DNA from: Bremerella cremea
Lineage (GTDB): Bacteria; Planctomycetota; Planctomycetia; Pirellulales; Pirellulaceae
Assembly: GCF_003335505.1 (NCBI RefSeq)
Contig: NZ_QPEX01000046.1
Coordinates: forward strand, 372,001-436,000
DNA length: 64,000 nucleotides
Direction of reading: 5' to 3'
Shown here: positions 18,284 through 27,932 of the stretch, in pieces
Layout: the number at the start of each line of letters is the position of its first letter
Position numbering within the stretch: the first letter of the stretch is position 1
Position numbers and translations under genes: made by a program
Notes under the pieces: generated by a model
What the model was told of the DNA's origin: nothing
What the model saw: the letters and a program-made list of their open reading frames with translations, nothing else
The model's database searches: none

Positions 18284-19162
18284 TTATTTTTTGTTGTCGA
18301 TCGCTCGCTTCAAAGCCGTACCCATATCAGCAGGGCTTTCGGCGATTTCGACGCCAGCGTCACGCAGAGCAGCGAACTTTTCGTCGGCCGTTCCCTTGCC
18401 GCCGCTGATGATCGCGCCGGCATGACCCATTCGCTTGCCAGGAGGGGCTGTGCGTCCGGCGATGAACGCGGCGACGGGCTTGTCGACGTTGGCTTTGATG
18501 TAAGCAGCGGCTTCTTCTTCAGCCGTACCACCGATTTCGCCCATCATCATGATCGCTTCGGTCGCACCGTCGTTCTGGTACATTTCCAACAGATCGATGA
18601 AGGAGGTACCGACGATCGGATCGCCACCCAAACCAACGCAGGTCGATTGTCCTAGGCCCAGGTTGGTCAGCTGCCAAACCGCTTCGTAAGTCAGGGTACC
18701 ACTGCGGCTCATCACGCCGACGGGGCCCTTCTTATGAATGTAGCCCGGCATGATGCCGATCTTGCATTCTTCCGGGGTGATCACGCCAGGGCAGTTCGGG
18801 CCGATCAGGACCGACTTGCTCTTCTTAACGATTTCGTAGACCGGCACCATATCGAGGACCGGCACCCCTTCAGTGATCGCACAGATCACTTCGATCCCCG
18901 CATCAACCGCTTCCAGAATGGCATCGGCGGTGAACGGAGGAGGAACGAAAATCATCGTGGCGTTGGCCCCGGTCTGCTTCACGGCTTCTTCCACCGTGTC
19001 GAACACCGGCAGGCCTTCGACCGTTTGGCCCCCTTTGCCCGGCGTAACACCGCCGACCATCTTGGTGCCGTATTCCTTACAACCCTTGGTGTGGAACTCG
19101 CCGACCTTGCCGGTGATGCCCTGACAAATGACCTTGGTGTCTTTGTTGACGAGAATGCTCAT
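18284..19162 (-). CDS. sucD: Succinyl-CoA ligase, alpha subunit
   Basis: 292 residues, the usual size. Catalyses succinyl-CoA to succinate with substrate-level phosphorylation in the TCA cycle, as a heterodimer with SucC. Seen: the CoA-binding start [21 protein letters not shown], the [11 protein letters not shown] loop, and [17 protein letters not shown] with the phosphorylated His. It follows sucC after 51 bases containing a 14-base tandem repeat, and a terminator follows. Confidence 0.97.
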   Translation of the reverse strand: MSILVNKDTKVICQGITGKVGEFHTKGCKEYGTKMVGGVTPGKGGQTVEGLPVFDTVEEAVKQTGANATMIFVPPPFTADAILEAVDAGIEVICAITEGVPVLDMVPVYEIVKKSKSVLIGPNCPGVITPEECKIGIMPGYIHKKGPVGVMSRSGTLTYEAVWQLTNLGLGQSTCVGLGGDPIVGTSFIDLLEMYQNDGATEAIMMMGEIGGTAEEEAAAYIKANVDKPVAAFIAGRTAPPGKRMGHAGAIISGGKGTADEKFAALRDAGVEIAESPADMGTALKRAIDNKK

Positions 19163-19167
19163 AGCAA

Positions 19168-19195
19168 GTTTTCAGTGTTCAGTTTTCAGTGTTCA
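19168..19195. repeat. Two tandem copies of a 14-base unit between sucC and sucD
   Basis: The unit GTTTTCAGTGTTCA occurs twice head to tail, exactly, in the 51-base gap between sucC stop and sucD start, just before the sucD ribosome site region. Confidence 0.85.
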
Positions 19196-19213
19196 GTGAA
19201 GACGCCCAAGGGA

Positions 19214-20398
19214 CTAGGCGACGGTGGCAACGACTTTTTTCGCAGCGTCGGTCAAGCCGTCGGCGATGATGATATCGATGCCGGAATCGGCCAACAGTTG
19301 GCGGCCTTGTTCCACTTCGGTACCTTCTAAACGAACGACCAGCGGCACGTTGAAGTCGAGCTTCTTGTACGCTTCCAGCAAGGCGTTAGCGATCGTCGTG
19401 CAACGCATGATCCCGCCGAAGATGTTGACCAACACGGCCTTCACGTTCTTGTCGTCGAGCAAGATGCTAAACGCTTCGGTGACCTGATCGACATTGGCAC
19501 CGCCGCCAACGTCCAGGAAGTTGGCTGGTTCGCCGCCGTGCAGCTTGATGATGTCCATGGTGCTCATCGCCAGGCCGGCACCGTTGACCAGGCAGCCGAT
19601 GTTGCCGTCGAGCTTCACATAGCTGAGCCCGGTGTTGCCAGCCCGCACTTCGGCAGGCTCTTCTTCGCTTAAGTCGCGAAGTTCGGCGATATCTTTGTGA
19701 CGGAACATGGCGTTCTCGTCAAAGGTCATCTTACAATCGAGAGCGATCATGCCGCCGTCGCCGGTGATGACCAGCGGGTTGATTTCAGCCAACGCACAGT
19801 CGGTTTCGACGTAAACCTGGCACAAACCCTTGATGAACTTTTCGGCACTGCGAGCAGCCGGGCCGGAGATTTCCAACTTCTTGCATAGCTTGCGAATCTG
19901 AAAGCTCTGCGGGCCGAGGGCTGGGTCGAAGTGTTCTTTGAAGATTTTCTCTGGCGTGTGGGCGGCGACCTCTTCGATCTCGGTCCCACCTTCGCTCGAC
20001 ATCATCAGAACCGGCAGCTTGGCGGCCCGATCGAGCACGATACCCAGGTAGAGTTCGCGTTTGATATCGCAGCCTTCTTCCACCAACACCTGGTTGACGA
20101 CTTTGCCTTCAGGACCGGTCTGGATGGTGACCAGTTCCTTACCCAGCAGGCCTTTGGCAACGGCGGCGGCTTCTTCAGCCGACTTCACCAATTGCACACC
20201 GCGCTGGTCGGCGTTGTCTTTCACAGTCCCTTTACCGCGACCGCCAGCATGAATCTGGGCTTTCACCACGGCGATGCTACCACCCAACTCGGTATAGGCG
20301 GCACTAGCTTCTTCAGGGGTCTTTGCAACGATGCTGCGAGGTACGGCGACCCCGGCTTGGCGAAGAATTTCCTTCGCTTGGAACTCATGAATCTTCAT
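19214..20398 (-). CDS. sucC: Succinyl-CoA ligase, beta subunit
   Basis: 394 residues, as expected. ATP-grasp N-terminal half ([17 protein letters not shown] start, [19 protein letters not shown]) and C-terminal CoA-ligase half with [16 protein letters not shown] and [15 protein letters not shown] preference cannot be read by eye. First gene of the sucCD operon. Confidence 0.97.
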   Translation of the reverse strand: MKIHEFQAKEILRQAGVAVPRSIVAKTPEEASAAYTELGGSIAVVKAQIHAGGRGKGTVKDNADQRGVQLVKSAEEAAAVAKGLLGKELVTIQTGPEGKVVNQVLVEEGCDIKRELYLGIVLDRAAKLPVLMMSSEGGTEIEEVAAHTPEKIFKEHFDPALGPQSFQIRKLCKKLEISGPAARSAEKFIKGLCQVYVETDCALAEINPLVITGDGGMIALDCKMTFDENAMFRHKDIAELRDLSEEEPAEVRAGNTGLSYVKLDGNIGCLVNGAGLAMSTMDIIKLHGGEPANFLDVGGGANVDQVTEAFSILLDDKNVKAVLVNIFGGIMRCTTIANALLEAYKKLDFNVPLVVRLEGTEVEQGRQLLADSGIDIIIADGLTDAAKKVVATVA

Positions 20399-20794
20399 CG
20401 ACTACTTCCAACGACAATGGCATACGTCGAGGCAGGAAAAGCCGGATTATACGACTGCGGGAAAATAAGGGTCAACCAGAGGAGGGCAGGGAAAACGCCG
20501 AGAATCGTTCCGCCACTCAGGCAGCAGCCAGCTGCCAGGCACTGTAAATCTAGGCCCAAACCACGCTTGGCCTGGCCTTCTTTCCACAGCCAACCCGCTG
20601 CGGAATTTATCCAGACTTCTTCTTCCCCATGCGCGCCACTGGTTGCTTGAACAAACACTTTGCGCGGTCTGCCAGAGATTGGCCTGTTTTTGATGGTCAG
20701 CGGTGGGCCGACTTGCTATAGGAAAACCAGAGACCGGCGACCTTCGCCATTTCGTCACCCACCGCAACCTTTCTTTCACTCTGGAAACGACTCG

Positions 20795-21568
20795 ATGCGA
20801 TATCTTCTGCTTGGTTTGATCCTTGGTTCCTTTATCGTAACCAACACGCACGCCGCCGAAAGCGAACAATCCGGTGCCTTGATAGTGGTAGGCGGGGGCG
20901 GCTTGCCCGAGTCAATCGTCAAGCGATTCGTGGAACTGGGTGGAGGCCAAGAGATGCGTGTGGTTGTGATTCCGACGGCATCTTCCCTGCCGGTAGACGA
21001 AGAAAAAATTGCCTCGCTCTGGCAGAAACGTGGCGCCAAAGAGGTCCACGTGCTGCATACCACCGATCGTGAAGTCGCTAACTCGGCAGAGTTCATCGCT
21101 CCGCTGAAAGAGGCGACCGCCGTGTGGATTGGTGGTGGCAGCCAATCACGCCTGGCCGAAGCGTATGCCGGCACAGCGGTTGAAAAGGAACTGATTGCTT
21201 TGGTCCAGCGGGGCGGGGTAGTGGGGGGAACGTCAGCCGGAGCGGCGATTCAATCGCAAGTGATGATCGCCAGTGGCCGCACAGAACCAGAGATTAAAAC
21301 GGGCCTGAACCTGGTGCCGGATGCGATCATCGACCAGCACTTCTTGAAACGCAACCGTATGAACCGCTTGCTCTCGGCGATCGATCAGTACCCGCACTTA
21401 TACGGCATTGGCATCGACGAAGCGACCGCCATCGAAGTGCAAGGCCGCGAGTGCCGTGTGCTCGGCAACTCGTTTGTAGTGGTCGTCCAAGATCAAGGTG
21501 CCGGCAAGATGCCCAACATTCGCACGTTCAATCAAGGGGAAAGCTTCGAACTTACGCCGATCGAGTAA
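20795..21568 (+). CDS. Secreted S51-family peptidase (cyanophycinase-like)
   Basis: 257 residues from ATG at 20795, where a clean signal peptide begins (MRYLLLGLILGSFIVTNTHA); an upstream in-frame start at 20660 adds 45 atypical residues. Nucleophile Ser148 lies in GGTSAGAAIQSQ. Also present are the GGGSQSRL turn, usually GGDQ, and DQHFLKRNRMNRL with the His. S51 enzymes cleave dipeptides with aspartate or the multi-arginyl polymer cyanophycin; substrate not predictable. Stands alone, convergent with an NtrC-type regulator. Confidence 0.85.
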   Translation: MRYLLLGLILGSFIVTNTHAAESEQSGALIVVGGGGLPESIVKRFVELGGGQEMRVVVIPTASSLPVDEEKIASLWQKRGAKEVHVLHTTDREVANSAEFIAPLKEATAVWIGGGSQSRLAEAYAGTAVEKELIALVQRGGVVGGTSAGAAIQSQVMIASGRTEPEIKTGLNLVPDAIIDQHFLKRNRMNRLLSAIDQYPHLYGIGIDEATAIEVQGRECRVLGNSFVVVVQDQGAGKMPNIRTFNQGESFELTPIE

Positions 21569-21627
21569 GCAGCATCCCTGTTCATCCCACGAAAAGTTTC
21601 GTCTCGCAAGTCCGAGACGAACGGCGA

Positions 21628-23019
21628 TTAGCTGGCGTGGTGATGGGCGGCCATCTCTTCCAGACCGAGGCGTTTCATCTTCTTATAGAGCGTGGTGCGG
21701 TTGATGCCGAGTTGGTCGGCCGTTTCGTTGCGGTTCCAGCCGTTCGATTCCAGCACTTCGCGAATGATCTGTCGCTCAGGGCCTTCCAAGGCTTCCTTCA
21801 GCGTGGTGCCGGTGCGGCGCGAGACGCTGATGGGGGCCCCCGAAGCGATCGAAGCAGGCATATCGTCTGGGGTGATCTCTTGGTTCTTGCTTAACAGCAC
21901 AGCCCGTTCGACCACGTTCTGCAGTTCACGAACGTTGCCTGGCCAGCGGTAACGCTGCATCGCGGCGATTGCTTCGGCGGAAAAACCTTCGATGCGGCGA
22001 CCGGTGTCTTGGCAGACTTCGGCCAGGAAGTGTGCTGCCAGACGCGGGATATCGGAAATACGTTCGCGCAGTGGTGGTAGCTCTAAGTTGATCACGTTGA
22101 CGCGGTAATAGAGGTCTTGGCGAAACTCGCCCCGTTCGACCGATTTGGCCAGGTCTTCGTTGGTGGCCAGCACCACACGCGTATCGACCGTTTCGGTTTC
22201 GGTACTGCCGACCGGTTCGAATTGCAATTCCTGGAGAACACGCAACAGCTTAACTTGCATACTCAGCGGCGCGGTGCCGATTTCGTCGAGGAAGATCGTT
22301 CCCTTGTCGGCCGCTTTAAACTTGCCGAGCTTGTTGCCGGTTGCCCCGGTAAACGAGCCGGCGACGTGTCCGAACAGTTCGCTTTCGAGCAAAGCCTCTG
22401 GCAAAGCACCGCACGCCACTTCAATAAACGGTTGATCGCGACGATTGCTGCGGCGATGAATGGCCCGAGCCAAAAGTGACTTACCCGTCCCGCTCTCGCC
22501 GGTGATTAAAACGGTAGCGCGGGTATCGGCCACACTGTCCACCATGTCGAAAATGCGCAACATGCGGTGGTCGTGGCCAATAATATTCTCCAAACCAAAA
22601 CGGAGATCGAGCTGTTGCTTTAATTGTTGATTTTCCTGCATTACCTGTCGTTGAGATAGCGCACGCTCGATCGCCATAGCCAGTTCTTCGTCAATCAGCG
22701 GCTTGGTCAACAGATCGAACGCACCCGCCCGCAGAGCTTCAATTCCGGTTTCCACGGTGCCATATCCGGTGATCATGATCACCGTGGTGTTGGGGTGATT
22801 GGCGTGGCAATAACGCAACACGTCGAACCCATCGTCCATTCCCAAGCGGACATCCACCAAGGCTAAGTCGTAGCGATTGGCATCGATTAAGGCAATTGCT
22901 TGGTTGCGATCGGCGGCCAGATCTACGGCGTAACCAATTTCGCGCAGCCAACTTCCCATCGATTCCAGTACATGGCGGTCGTCGTCGACAAGTAACAGTT
23001 GGGCTTGATTCATGGCCAA
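21628..23019 (-). CDS. NtrC-family sigma-54 response regulator
   Basis: 463 residues in the standard three parts. Receiver domain 7-120 with phospho-site Asp56 and Lys106. AAA+ domain about 142-385: Walker A GESGTGKS (174-181), sigma-54 loop at 221-226, and Walker B GTIFLDEIG. A Fis-type helix-turn-helix ends it (NRNETADQLGINRTTLYKKMKRLG). The sigma-54 contact loop reads GSFTGA where GAFTGA is usual. No kinase gene is adjacent, so it is an orphan here. It lies opposite the NarL-type regulator, starting 487 bases from it. Confidence 0.93.
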   Translation of the reverse strand: MAMNQAQLLLVDDDRHVLESMGSWLREIGYAVDLAADRNQAIALIDANRYDLALVDVRLGMDDGFDVLRYCHANHPNTTVIMITGYGTVETGIEALRAGAFDLLTKPLIDEELAMAIERALSQRQVMQENQQLKQQLDLRFGLENIIGHDHRMLRIFDMVDSVADTRATVLITGESGTGKSLLARAIHRRSNRRDQPFIEVACGALPEALLESELFGHVAGSFTGATGNKLGKFKAADKGTIFLDEIGTAPLSMQVKLLRVLQELQFEPVGSTETETVDTRVVLATNEDLAKSVERGEFRQDLYYRVNVINLELPPLRERISDIPRLAAHFLAEVCQDTGRRIEGFSAEAIAAMQRYRWPGNVRELQNVVERAVLLSKNQEITPDDMPASIASGAPISVSRRTGTTLKEALEGPERQIIREVLESNGWNRNETADQLGINRTTLYKKMKRLGLEEMAAHHHAS

Positions 23020-23506
23020 TCGGTCCGACAGATGCTTAGGGTAGTTTCACACAACATGGGGGGGCGCTCTTCAAGTTGCATAAATAACGCATGCACTTTG
23101 TTCCCATAAGATTATCTAGGTTACATATTTACCCAAGTCAACGTAATGTGGTATTTCCGAGACACCTCCCGAGCAGGAAACACCCCTTAGAACTGCGGTA
23201 ACCCGCACCTTCGGTTTGGCGGCAGATTTCCCCTTAAATGACTACGAATAACCGGAAAATACTTCGTCCAGCGGGTGCGGAACATCGCAAAAAGGATGAC
23301 CATTCGGCGGCCCGCACTGGAAAAGCTCATGGAGACAGTTAATATGTCGAGTAAGCGATTAGCGATGACGCAAAGTTATCTCTGATAGGCAGTTAGCGAT
23401 ATCACCTAAGTTTTTGGAAAACTGGGAGTCTCGCTAGGGTAGGGGGATGCTGCTTTGTTTACGCTTGTCATAACATCCATGCCTGATTCAATTCGAGAGG
23501 TTTCTT
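23020..23506. promoter_or_regulatory. Divergent control region of two response regulators
   Basis: About 490 bases. Two copies of TTAGCGAT lie at 23359-23366 and 23393-23400, 34 bases apart, upstream of the NarL gene, and could be operator half-sites. I found no sigma-54 box (TGGCAC-N5-TTGCA). GAGAGG ribosome site precedes the NarL start. Confidence 0.3.
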
Positions 23507-24139
23507 ATGTCCATTAATGTGTTGGTTGTCGACGATCATGAAGTCGTCCGGAGTGGGCTGGCTTGCCTATTTCGAGGTACCGACATTAACGTTATCGGTG
23601 AAGCCGTTGATGGTAATGATGCCATCGAAAAAACACTGCAACATAAGCCTGATGTCGTCCTGATGGATATCCGCATGCCGGAAATGGACGGCCTAGCCGC
23701 GCTAGAAAAATTGCAAGCGGACTCCCCTGGCACGCCAGTGGTGATGCTAAGCACGTACGACAACCCCACCTATGTCGCTCGCGGCGTTGCTTTGGGTGCG
23801 GTCGACTACGTTCTAAAAGGTTCGCCGCGCGAACAAATCGTGGAAGCGATTCAACATGCGGCAGCTGGTGGCAAACAGCCAGAAGGGGGCATCATGTCAC
23901 GCGTCAAGGGAACGATGGCTAAGCGTCACGACGCTAAGAACAGCGAGTTCCCACTTACTAACCGCGAGATGCAGGTCCTTCGCCACTTGGCTCTGGGGCT
24001 CAGCAATCGCGAGATCGGTCGTTCGCTGAGCATCAGCATCGAAACGGTCAAAGAACACGTGCAGAACATCCTACGTAAGATCGACGTGACCGACCGCACC
24101 CAAGCTGCTGTTTGGGCTGTCCGCAAAGGACTGGTCTAG
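23507..24139 (+). CDS. NarL/FixJ-family response regulator
   Basis: 210 residues. Receiver 3-120 with Asp54 (VLMDIRMPEMDGL) and the C-terminal LKG signature. LuxR-type helix-turn-helix 140-205 (LTNREMQVLRHLALGLSNREIGRSL...TVKEHVQNILRKI). GAGAGG ribosome site. Usually partnered with HisKA_3 kinases such as that at 8109-8849, though nothing here proves the pairing. Followed by a strong terminator. Confidence 0.93.
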   Translation: MSINVLVVDDHEVVRSGLACLFRGTDINVIGEAVDGNDAIEKTLQHKPDVVLMDIRMPEMDGLAALEKLQADSPGTPVVMLSTYDNPTYVARGVALGAVDYVLKGSPREQIVEAIQHAAAGGKQPEGGIMSRVKGTMAKRHDAKNSEFPLTNREMQVLRHLALGLSNREIGRSLSISIETVKEHVQNILRKIDVTDRTQAAVWAVRKGLV

Positions 24140-24180
24140 TCACACCCTAAGATAAAAACCGCGCTTCTGACAAAACACTG

Positions 24181-24209
24181 AAAACCCCGCGTGATGCACG
24201 CGGGGTTTT
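24181..24209 (+). terminator. Rho-independent terminator after NarL gene
   Basis: 13-bp perfect stem 24181-24193 with 24197-24209, ATG loop, then a T-rich tail. Lies between the convergent NarL and giant LptC/LptA-like genes. Confidence 0.9.
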
Positions 24210-24254
24210 CTTTTTTAGGGGCTGCTGCGGCGACCAATCGCCAGGGAACTGTGG

Positions 24255-27200
24255 CTAGCGGAGGCCCGGTATCTTGGGAATGTTAAGGTTATCGGCCGGG
24301 ATGCCAGAGACCCCGATCTCTTTGCCATCGAACAGTTCAAATTCCCGCGTTTTAGTCCAGTATTGGATCTTACCGGCAGCGGCGGTCGAGCGTGTTCCCC
24401 CGATCTTCTGCTGGAACGTAAGCTGGACGGTGTTGCGTCCGTTGCCGCTCATGGTCAGCATATGCTTGGAGGTCGCATAGCTGATGCGATCGGCCCAAGC
24501 GCTGAACATCTTGCCCTGAACTTCGCTGTTGCCTAAAGCCAAAATCTCGGCTCCCTTCATCTCGGAGTTAGCAGGGTGCTGAACGATCGTCAGTTGATCG
24601 CAGCGAAGCGAGACGGCATCGGGATTCATGGCCGCTAGGTTCTTATGGTCGATCTCTTCATCCCACTGCAATACGGGCCCATAGATGGCCTGATCGACCT
24701 TATGGAAGGTAACCTCTTTGCGGTGCATATTGCCGCTGACATGGCTGACAAATTCGACTCGCACATAAGTCAGCCCCTTCTCAACTTTCGGCTGCTGAGC
24801 GGCGGCTTGCTGCCCTGGCATCTGGCTGGAAAAGTCTCCGACCATGACCGACTTTGCTACGCCAGGACCTTGGGCATGAATATCACCACTGACTTGGTTA
24901 ATGGCCAGGGTCTTTCCCTCGAATTGGTCGACCGACTTCAAGACTCCTTCTTCGACGTTGCGGTTGTACAATTGCACCCCGCCCGAGCATTCGACGAACT
25001 TAGCACTCAGGCCTTTGTTCGTGCCTGAATTGGTTAAGTTGATCGGGCGGTTCAAGGTGATGGTCAGCTTGGCGGTTGTTAGCTGGCTTTGGCGTCCCTT
25101 GATCGTCACGGCTCGATTGAAACTAATCTGATCGTGCTGGGCTTCGAGGTTCCCTTGCCACTGCACGTTGAAATATTCAGGCACGGCCAAAGGACGTCCC
25201 TGGAAGTCGCGATCGAGCGGGAAGATCAGTTCGCCTGGCCCTTCGGTCCAAACGCGACCTTGGCGTTGATTCACTCGCAGTTGCCCGCTGAACAGTTGCA
25301 AGCCGCGTCCCGAGACGACCGCTGGCTGGCCGGTCACGTGGATCTCGGCATTGTTGTTCGAGGCATTAAGTAGATACACCACGTTGCCACGGACCATAAA
25401 GGGATCGATCACCTGCTCCCCTTTCGGCATCTCGGAAAGTTGGACCTGACCTTTCACCGTGGCGCTGTCGAGGTGCGACTTTTTCCCGTCAAAACGGACC
25501 ACCAGTTCGATCGCATCGCCGGAAAGCCGGAAGCGGGTCGGATCTTCTTCCTCGGCCTGCTGGGGCGGAGGTACTTGCCCGCCCACTGGTCGCCGAGGAG
25601 GGGCTGGCGGGGCAGCCACAATCGGGCTGTTACCAACCGAAGCGGAGGGTGCCCCTTGGGCTGAGGAAACAGGCGTCGCCATTGGTCCGTTACTCAGGCC
25701 ACCAGTTGGGTTGGCTGCACAGGCTTGAGCTGTGGTTGGCAGGCGGCCTGGTTCTGGTCTGGTCGAAGCTTGCGGCCCCAGCGGCTGCTGAATGGTCGGC
25801 TGCGGTTCGTCGAACTGGAACCACGCTTTGATCTCGTTGGTTCGACCTAGCAGTTGAGGCGTATCGATGGCGATGTGGCCGATGCCGTGCATCCGATGCG
25901 GCACCAGCTTCTGCTTTTTGGAACCTGGGGGTGTGACATCTTGCAGATAGACAAACAGTTGGTCGCCGTCGACCTGTCCTTTGCCATCCATGGAAACGCT
26001 TGCTCCTTGATCGACTGCCACGGCGTATTCGCCGTTTTGCTTCTCGATGCGGAACTCTTTCTGCCAGCTCAAGCGGCTCGTTTCCTGCGGATTGGCTTGG
26101 TTCATGTGCCCAGTGAACACGCCAGGACCGGCCGACCAGACGCGTCCGAGGTGCGACGGCGTTTCCCCTAGTTCGTACTGCAAACTCGGCGACTCGACAC
26201 GGTACTGATCTTTCGTCAGCACTGCCAAGGGATTGCCGACCACTTCGATCCGCTTCTGGATCATGTCGTAAATCAATTGCCGCCCTCTTGCGGTCGCCGA
26301 GACACTGGTCGCCGTCAAATTGAACGGATTTCCAATGGCCACCAGACGCTGCATTTTCAGCTTTCGCATGCCTTCCTTATCGGAAGTTGCCTCGGGCGGT
26401 TGCCCCTCGGACGAGGCTGCGGCGTCTTCTTTTTGGAAATACACTTCGAGCAGGTCAGCTTCCAGCAAGTCGGTCACGCCCGCAGCGACCAAGCGGCGGA
26501 CGTTGACTTGATCGCGGAAGGTCGCCACGCGGTGTGTTCCATCGAAGACGAAAGGCCCGCTGCAACTGATTTCGACCGGGGCGGAGGCATACATTTTGCC
26601 AGGCGATTGACGCTGACCAGGAATCGCCGCAGCGTCTCCGAGTAAGCCACGTCCTTCGGTAGAAAGCAGGATGCGGTCGACGTGAACCAGCTCTAAAACC
26701 GAGAGGCCAGAAATGTTCGGCCCGCGTGACTTGGCTTGCTTGGGGCCTTCCTCGAACTGGGCAATCAAGTGGCGACCACTTCCCTGGTGTTTACCCATCA
26801 GGAACTGGACATCCTTCTTGGTTTCAATCCGATCGGTCGCCAGCAACACATCGGACGTGATGATATCGAGCGGTTCGTGATTGCCGTCGAGGCTTTTGCG
26901 GGTGATGGTCACGTTGTCTTGCAGTTGTCCACCGACCAAGTCGCCAAACTTGGCGAAAGCGATGTTCAGCTCCGAAAATTGCAAGAGGGCCGAATCGGCA
27001 TTGAGCACCACCACCGGCTTGTCCCAACGCGTTTTCTCGTCCTCGCTATCGAAAGCGATAATCGTGAGCGGTTTCAGTTCCAGGCGATTGTTGCCAACAT
27101 CGCGGAAGTCTTTCATCAAGAGCATGATGTTGTTGCTCTTGAGCACCTTGGTCCGCCCCAATTGCCAGCTGTTGGCCGGGAAGAACTGGGTTAGCTTTTG

Positions 27201-27401
27201 CTTTTCCTGGTCGAGGAAGTCGTCGGAAACGAGCGTTGCTTTGGTGAGGTCTTCGCGGATGGTCGGTTCCATCCAAGGAACGACCGTGGCCTGGTAGATG
27301 GCGGTGATCGCAATCATCACACCAAACACCACCCCCACCCGCACTGCTTGGGCAGTGAAGGTCAATGGTTGCCAGCTATCTTCCTGAACTGCGGTGGCCA
27401 A
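24255..27401 (-). CDS. Giant single-pass membrane protein, LptC/LptA-like candidate
   Basis: 1048 residues. One transmembrane helix near 19-40 (VGVVFGVMIAITAIYQATVVPW) anchors a long periplasmic part. Repeated beta-strand patterns of the sort seen in OstA/LptA (A-x-x-G-x-V-x-V, Y-x-x-x-x-x-x-L-x-L-x-G) recur, most clearly in the last 250 residues. A Pro/Gln/Ala-rich linker lies at about 540-620. It starts 15 bases after the kdsC stop, and kdsC abuts kdsD, an order matching kdsD-kdsC-lptC-lptA in E. coli, where LptC/LptA form the periplasmic LPS bridge. A fused, enlarged LptC/LptA is thus the best guess, based on context plus strand pattern. It is not proved by motif. No LptB gene follows. Confidence 0.6.
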   Translation of the reverse strand: MATAVQEDSWQPLTFTAQAVRVGVVFGVMIAITAIYQATVVPWMEPTIREDLTKATLVSDDFLDQEKQKLTQFFPANSWQLGRTKVLKSNNIMLLMKDFRDVGNNRLELKPLTIIAFDSEDEKTRWDKPVVVLNADSALLQFSELNIAFAKFGDLVGGQLQDNVTITRKSLDGNHEPLDIITSDVLLATDRIETKKDVQFLMGKHQGSGRHLIAQFEEGPKQAKSRGPNISGLSVLELVHVDRILLSTEGRGLLGDAAAIPGQRQSPGKMYASAPVEISCSGPFVFDGTHRVATFRDQVNVRRLVAAGVTDLLEADLLEVYFQKEDAAASSEGQPPEATSDKEGMRKLKMQRLVAIGNPFNLTATSVSATARGRQLIYDMIQKRIEVVGNPLAVLTKDQYRVESPSLQYELGETPSHLGRVWSAGPGVFTGHMNQANPQETSRLSWQKEFRIEKQNGEYAVAVDQGASVSMDGKGQVDGDQLFVYLQDVTPPGSKKQKLVPHRMHGIGHIAIDTPQLLGRTNEIKAWFQFDEPQPTIQQPLGPQASTRPEPGRLPTTAQACAANPTGGLSNGPMATPVSSAQGAPSASVGNSPIVAAPPAPPRRPVGGQVPPPQQAEEEDPTRFRLSGDAIELVVRFDGKKSHLDSATVKGQVQLSEMPKGEQVIDPFMVRGNVVYLLNASNNNAEIHVTGQPAVVSGRGLQLFSGQLRVNQRQGRVWTEGPGELIFPLDRDFQGRPLAVPEYFNVQWQGNLEAQHDQISFNRAVTIKGRQSQLTTAKLTITLNRPINLTNSGTNKGLSAKFVECSGGVQLYNRNVEEGVLKSVDQFEGKTLAINQVSGDIHAQGPGVAKSVMVGDFSSQMPGQQAAAQQPKVEKGLTYVRVEFVSHVSGNMHRKEVTFHKVDQAIYGPVLQWDEEIDHKNLAAMNPDAVSLRCDQLTIVQHPANSEMKGAEILALGNSEVQGKMFSAWADRISYATSKHMLTMSGNGRNTVQLTFQQKIGGTRSTAAAGKIQYWTKTREFELFDGKEIGVSGIPADNLNIPKIPGLR

Positions 27402-27416
27402 CGTTTGCTTCCGAGC

Positions 27417-27932
27417 TTAGTAGGTTTGAATGATGTCGTTCCAGACTTTCTTCGCTTTCAGAATCAATTCGACGACCTCCCGAATTGCTCCTTTGCCACC
27501 AGGTGTCTTGGTGGTGTAATCAGCAGCCGCTTTGACTTCGTCCACGGCATCCGCCACGGCAATGCCCAGCCCCGCCAGACGAATCACGCCCAAGTCGATC
27601 AAGTCGTCTCCGACATAGGCCAGCTGCTCGGGCTGAAGGTTAAACTTCTGCAGCAGCTCTTCCGCCACGGGGGCTTTGTTTTGAATCCCTTGCCGCACGA
27701 TATCCATTCCCAGTTCCTGGGCACGTAGCCGCACGACTTGAGAGTTGCGTCCGGTGATGATGCCACAATGGAAGCCCGCCTGACGCCACAACCGCAGGCC
27801 AAAGCCGTCGCGAATGTGAAACTGCTTCGACTCGACCCCTTCGTTGCTCAATATCACGCCACCATCGGTCAGCACACCGTCGACATCGGTGATCAGCAGT
27901 TCGATCTGGCGGCACTTCTGTTCCAGGTTCAT
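27417..27932 (-). CDS. kdsC: 3-deoxy-D-manno-octulosonate 8-phosphate phosphatase
   Basis: 171 residues, the usual size. HAD-fold phosphatase that frees KDO for lipid A core assembly. Catalytic ITDVDGVLTDG (Asp nucleophile pair), the RDGFGLRLW substrate loop, IITGRNS, Lys in NKAP, and YVGDDLIDL metal site. Start ATG directly follows the kdsD stop, so translation is probably coupled. Confidence 0.93.
   Translation of the reverse strand: MNLEQKCRQIELLITDVDGVLTDGGVILSNEGVESKQFHIRDGFGLRLWRQAGFHCGIITGRNSQVVRLRAQELGMDIVRQGIQNKAPVAEELLQKFNLQPEQLAYVGDDLIDLGVIRLAGLGIAVADAVDEVKAAADYTTKTPGGKGAIREVVELILKAKKVWNDIIQTY

Noticed and set aside
17934-18425. 163-codon plus-strand reading frame
   Set aside because: Overlaps sucD and its terminator on the other strand; typical shadow.
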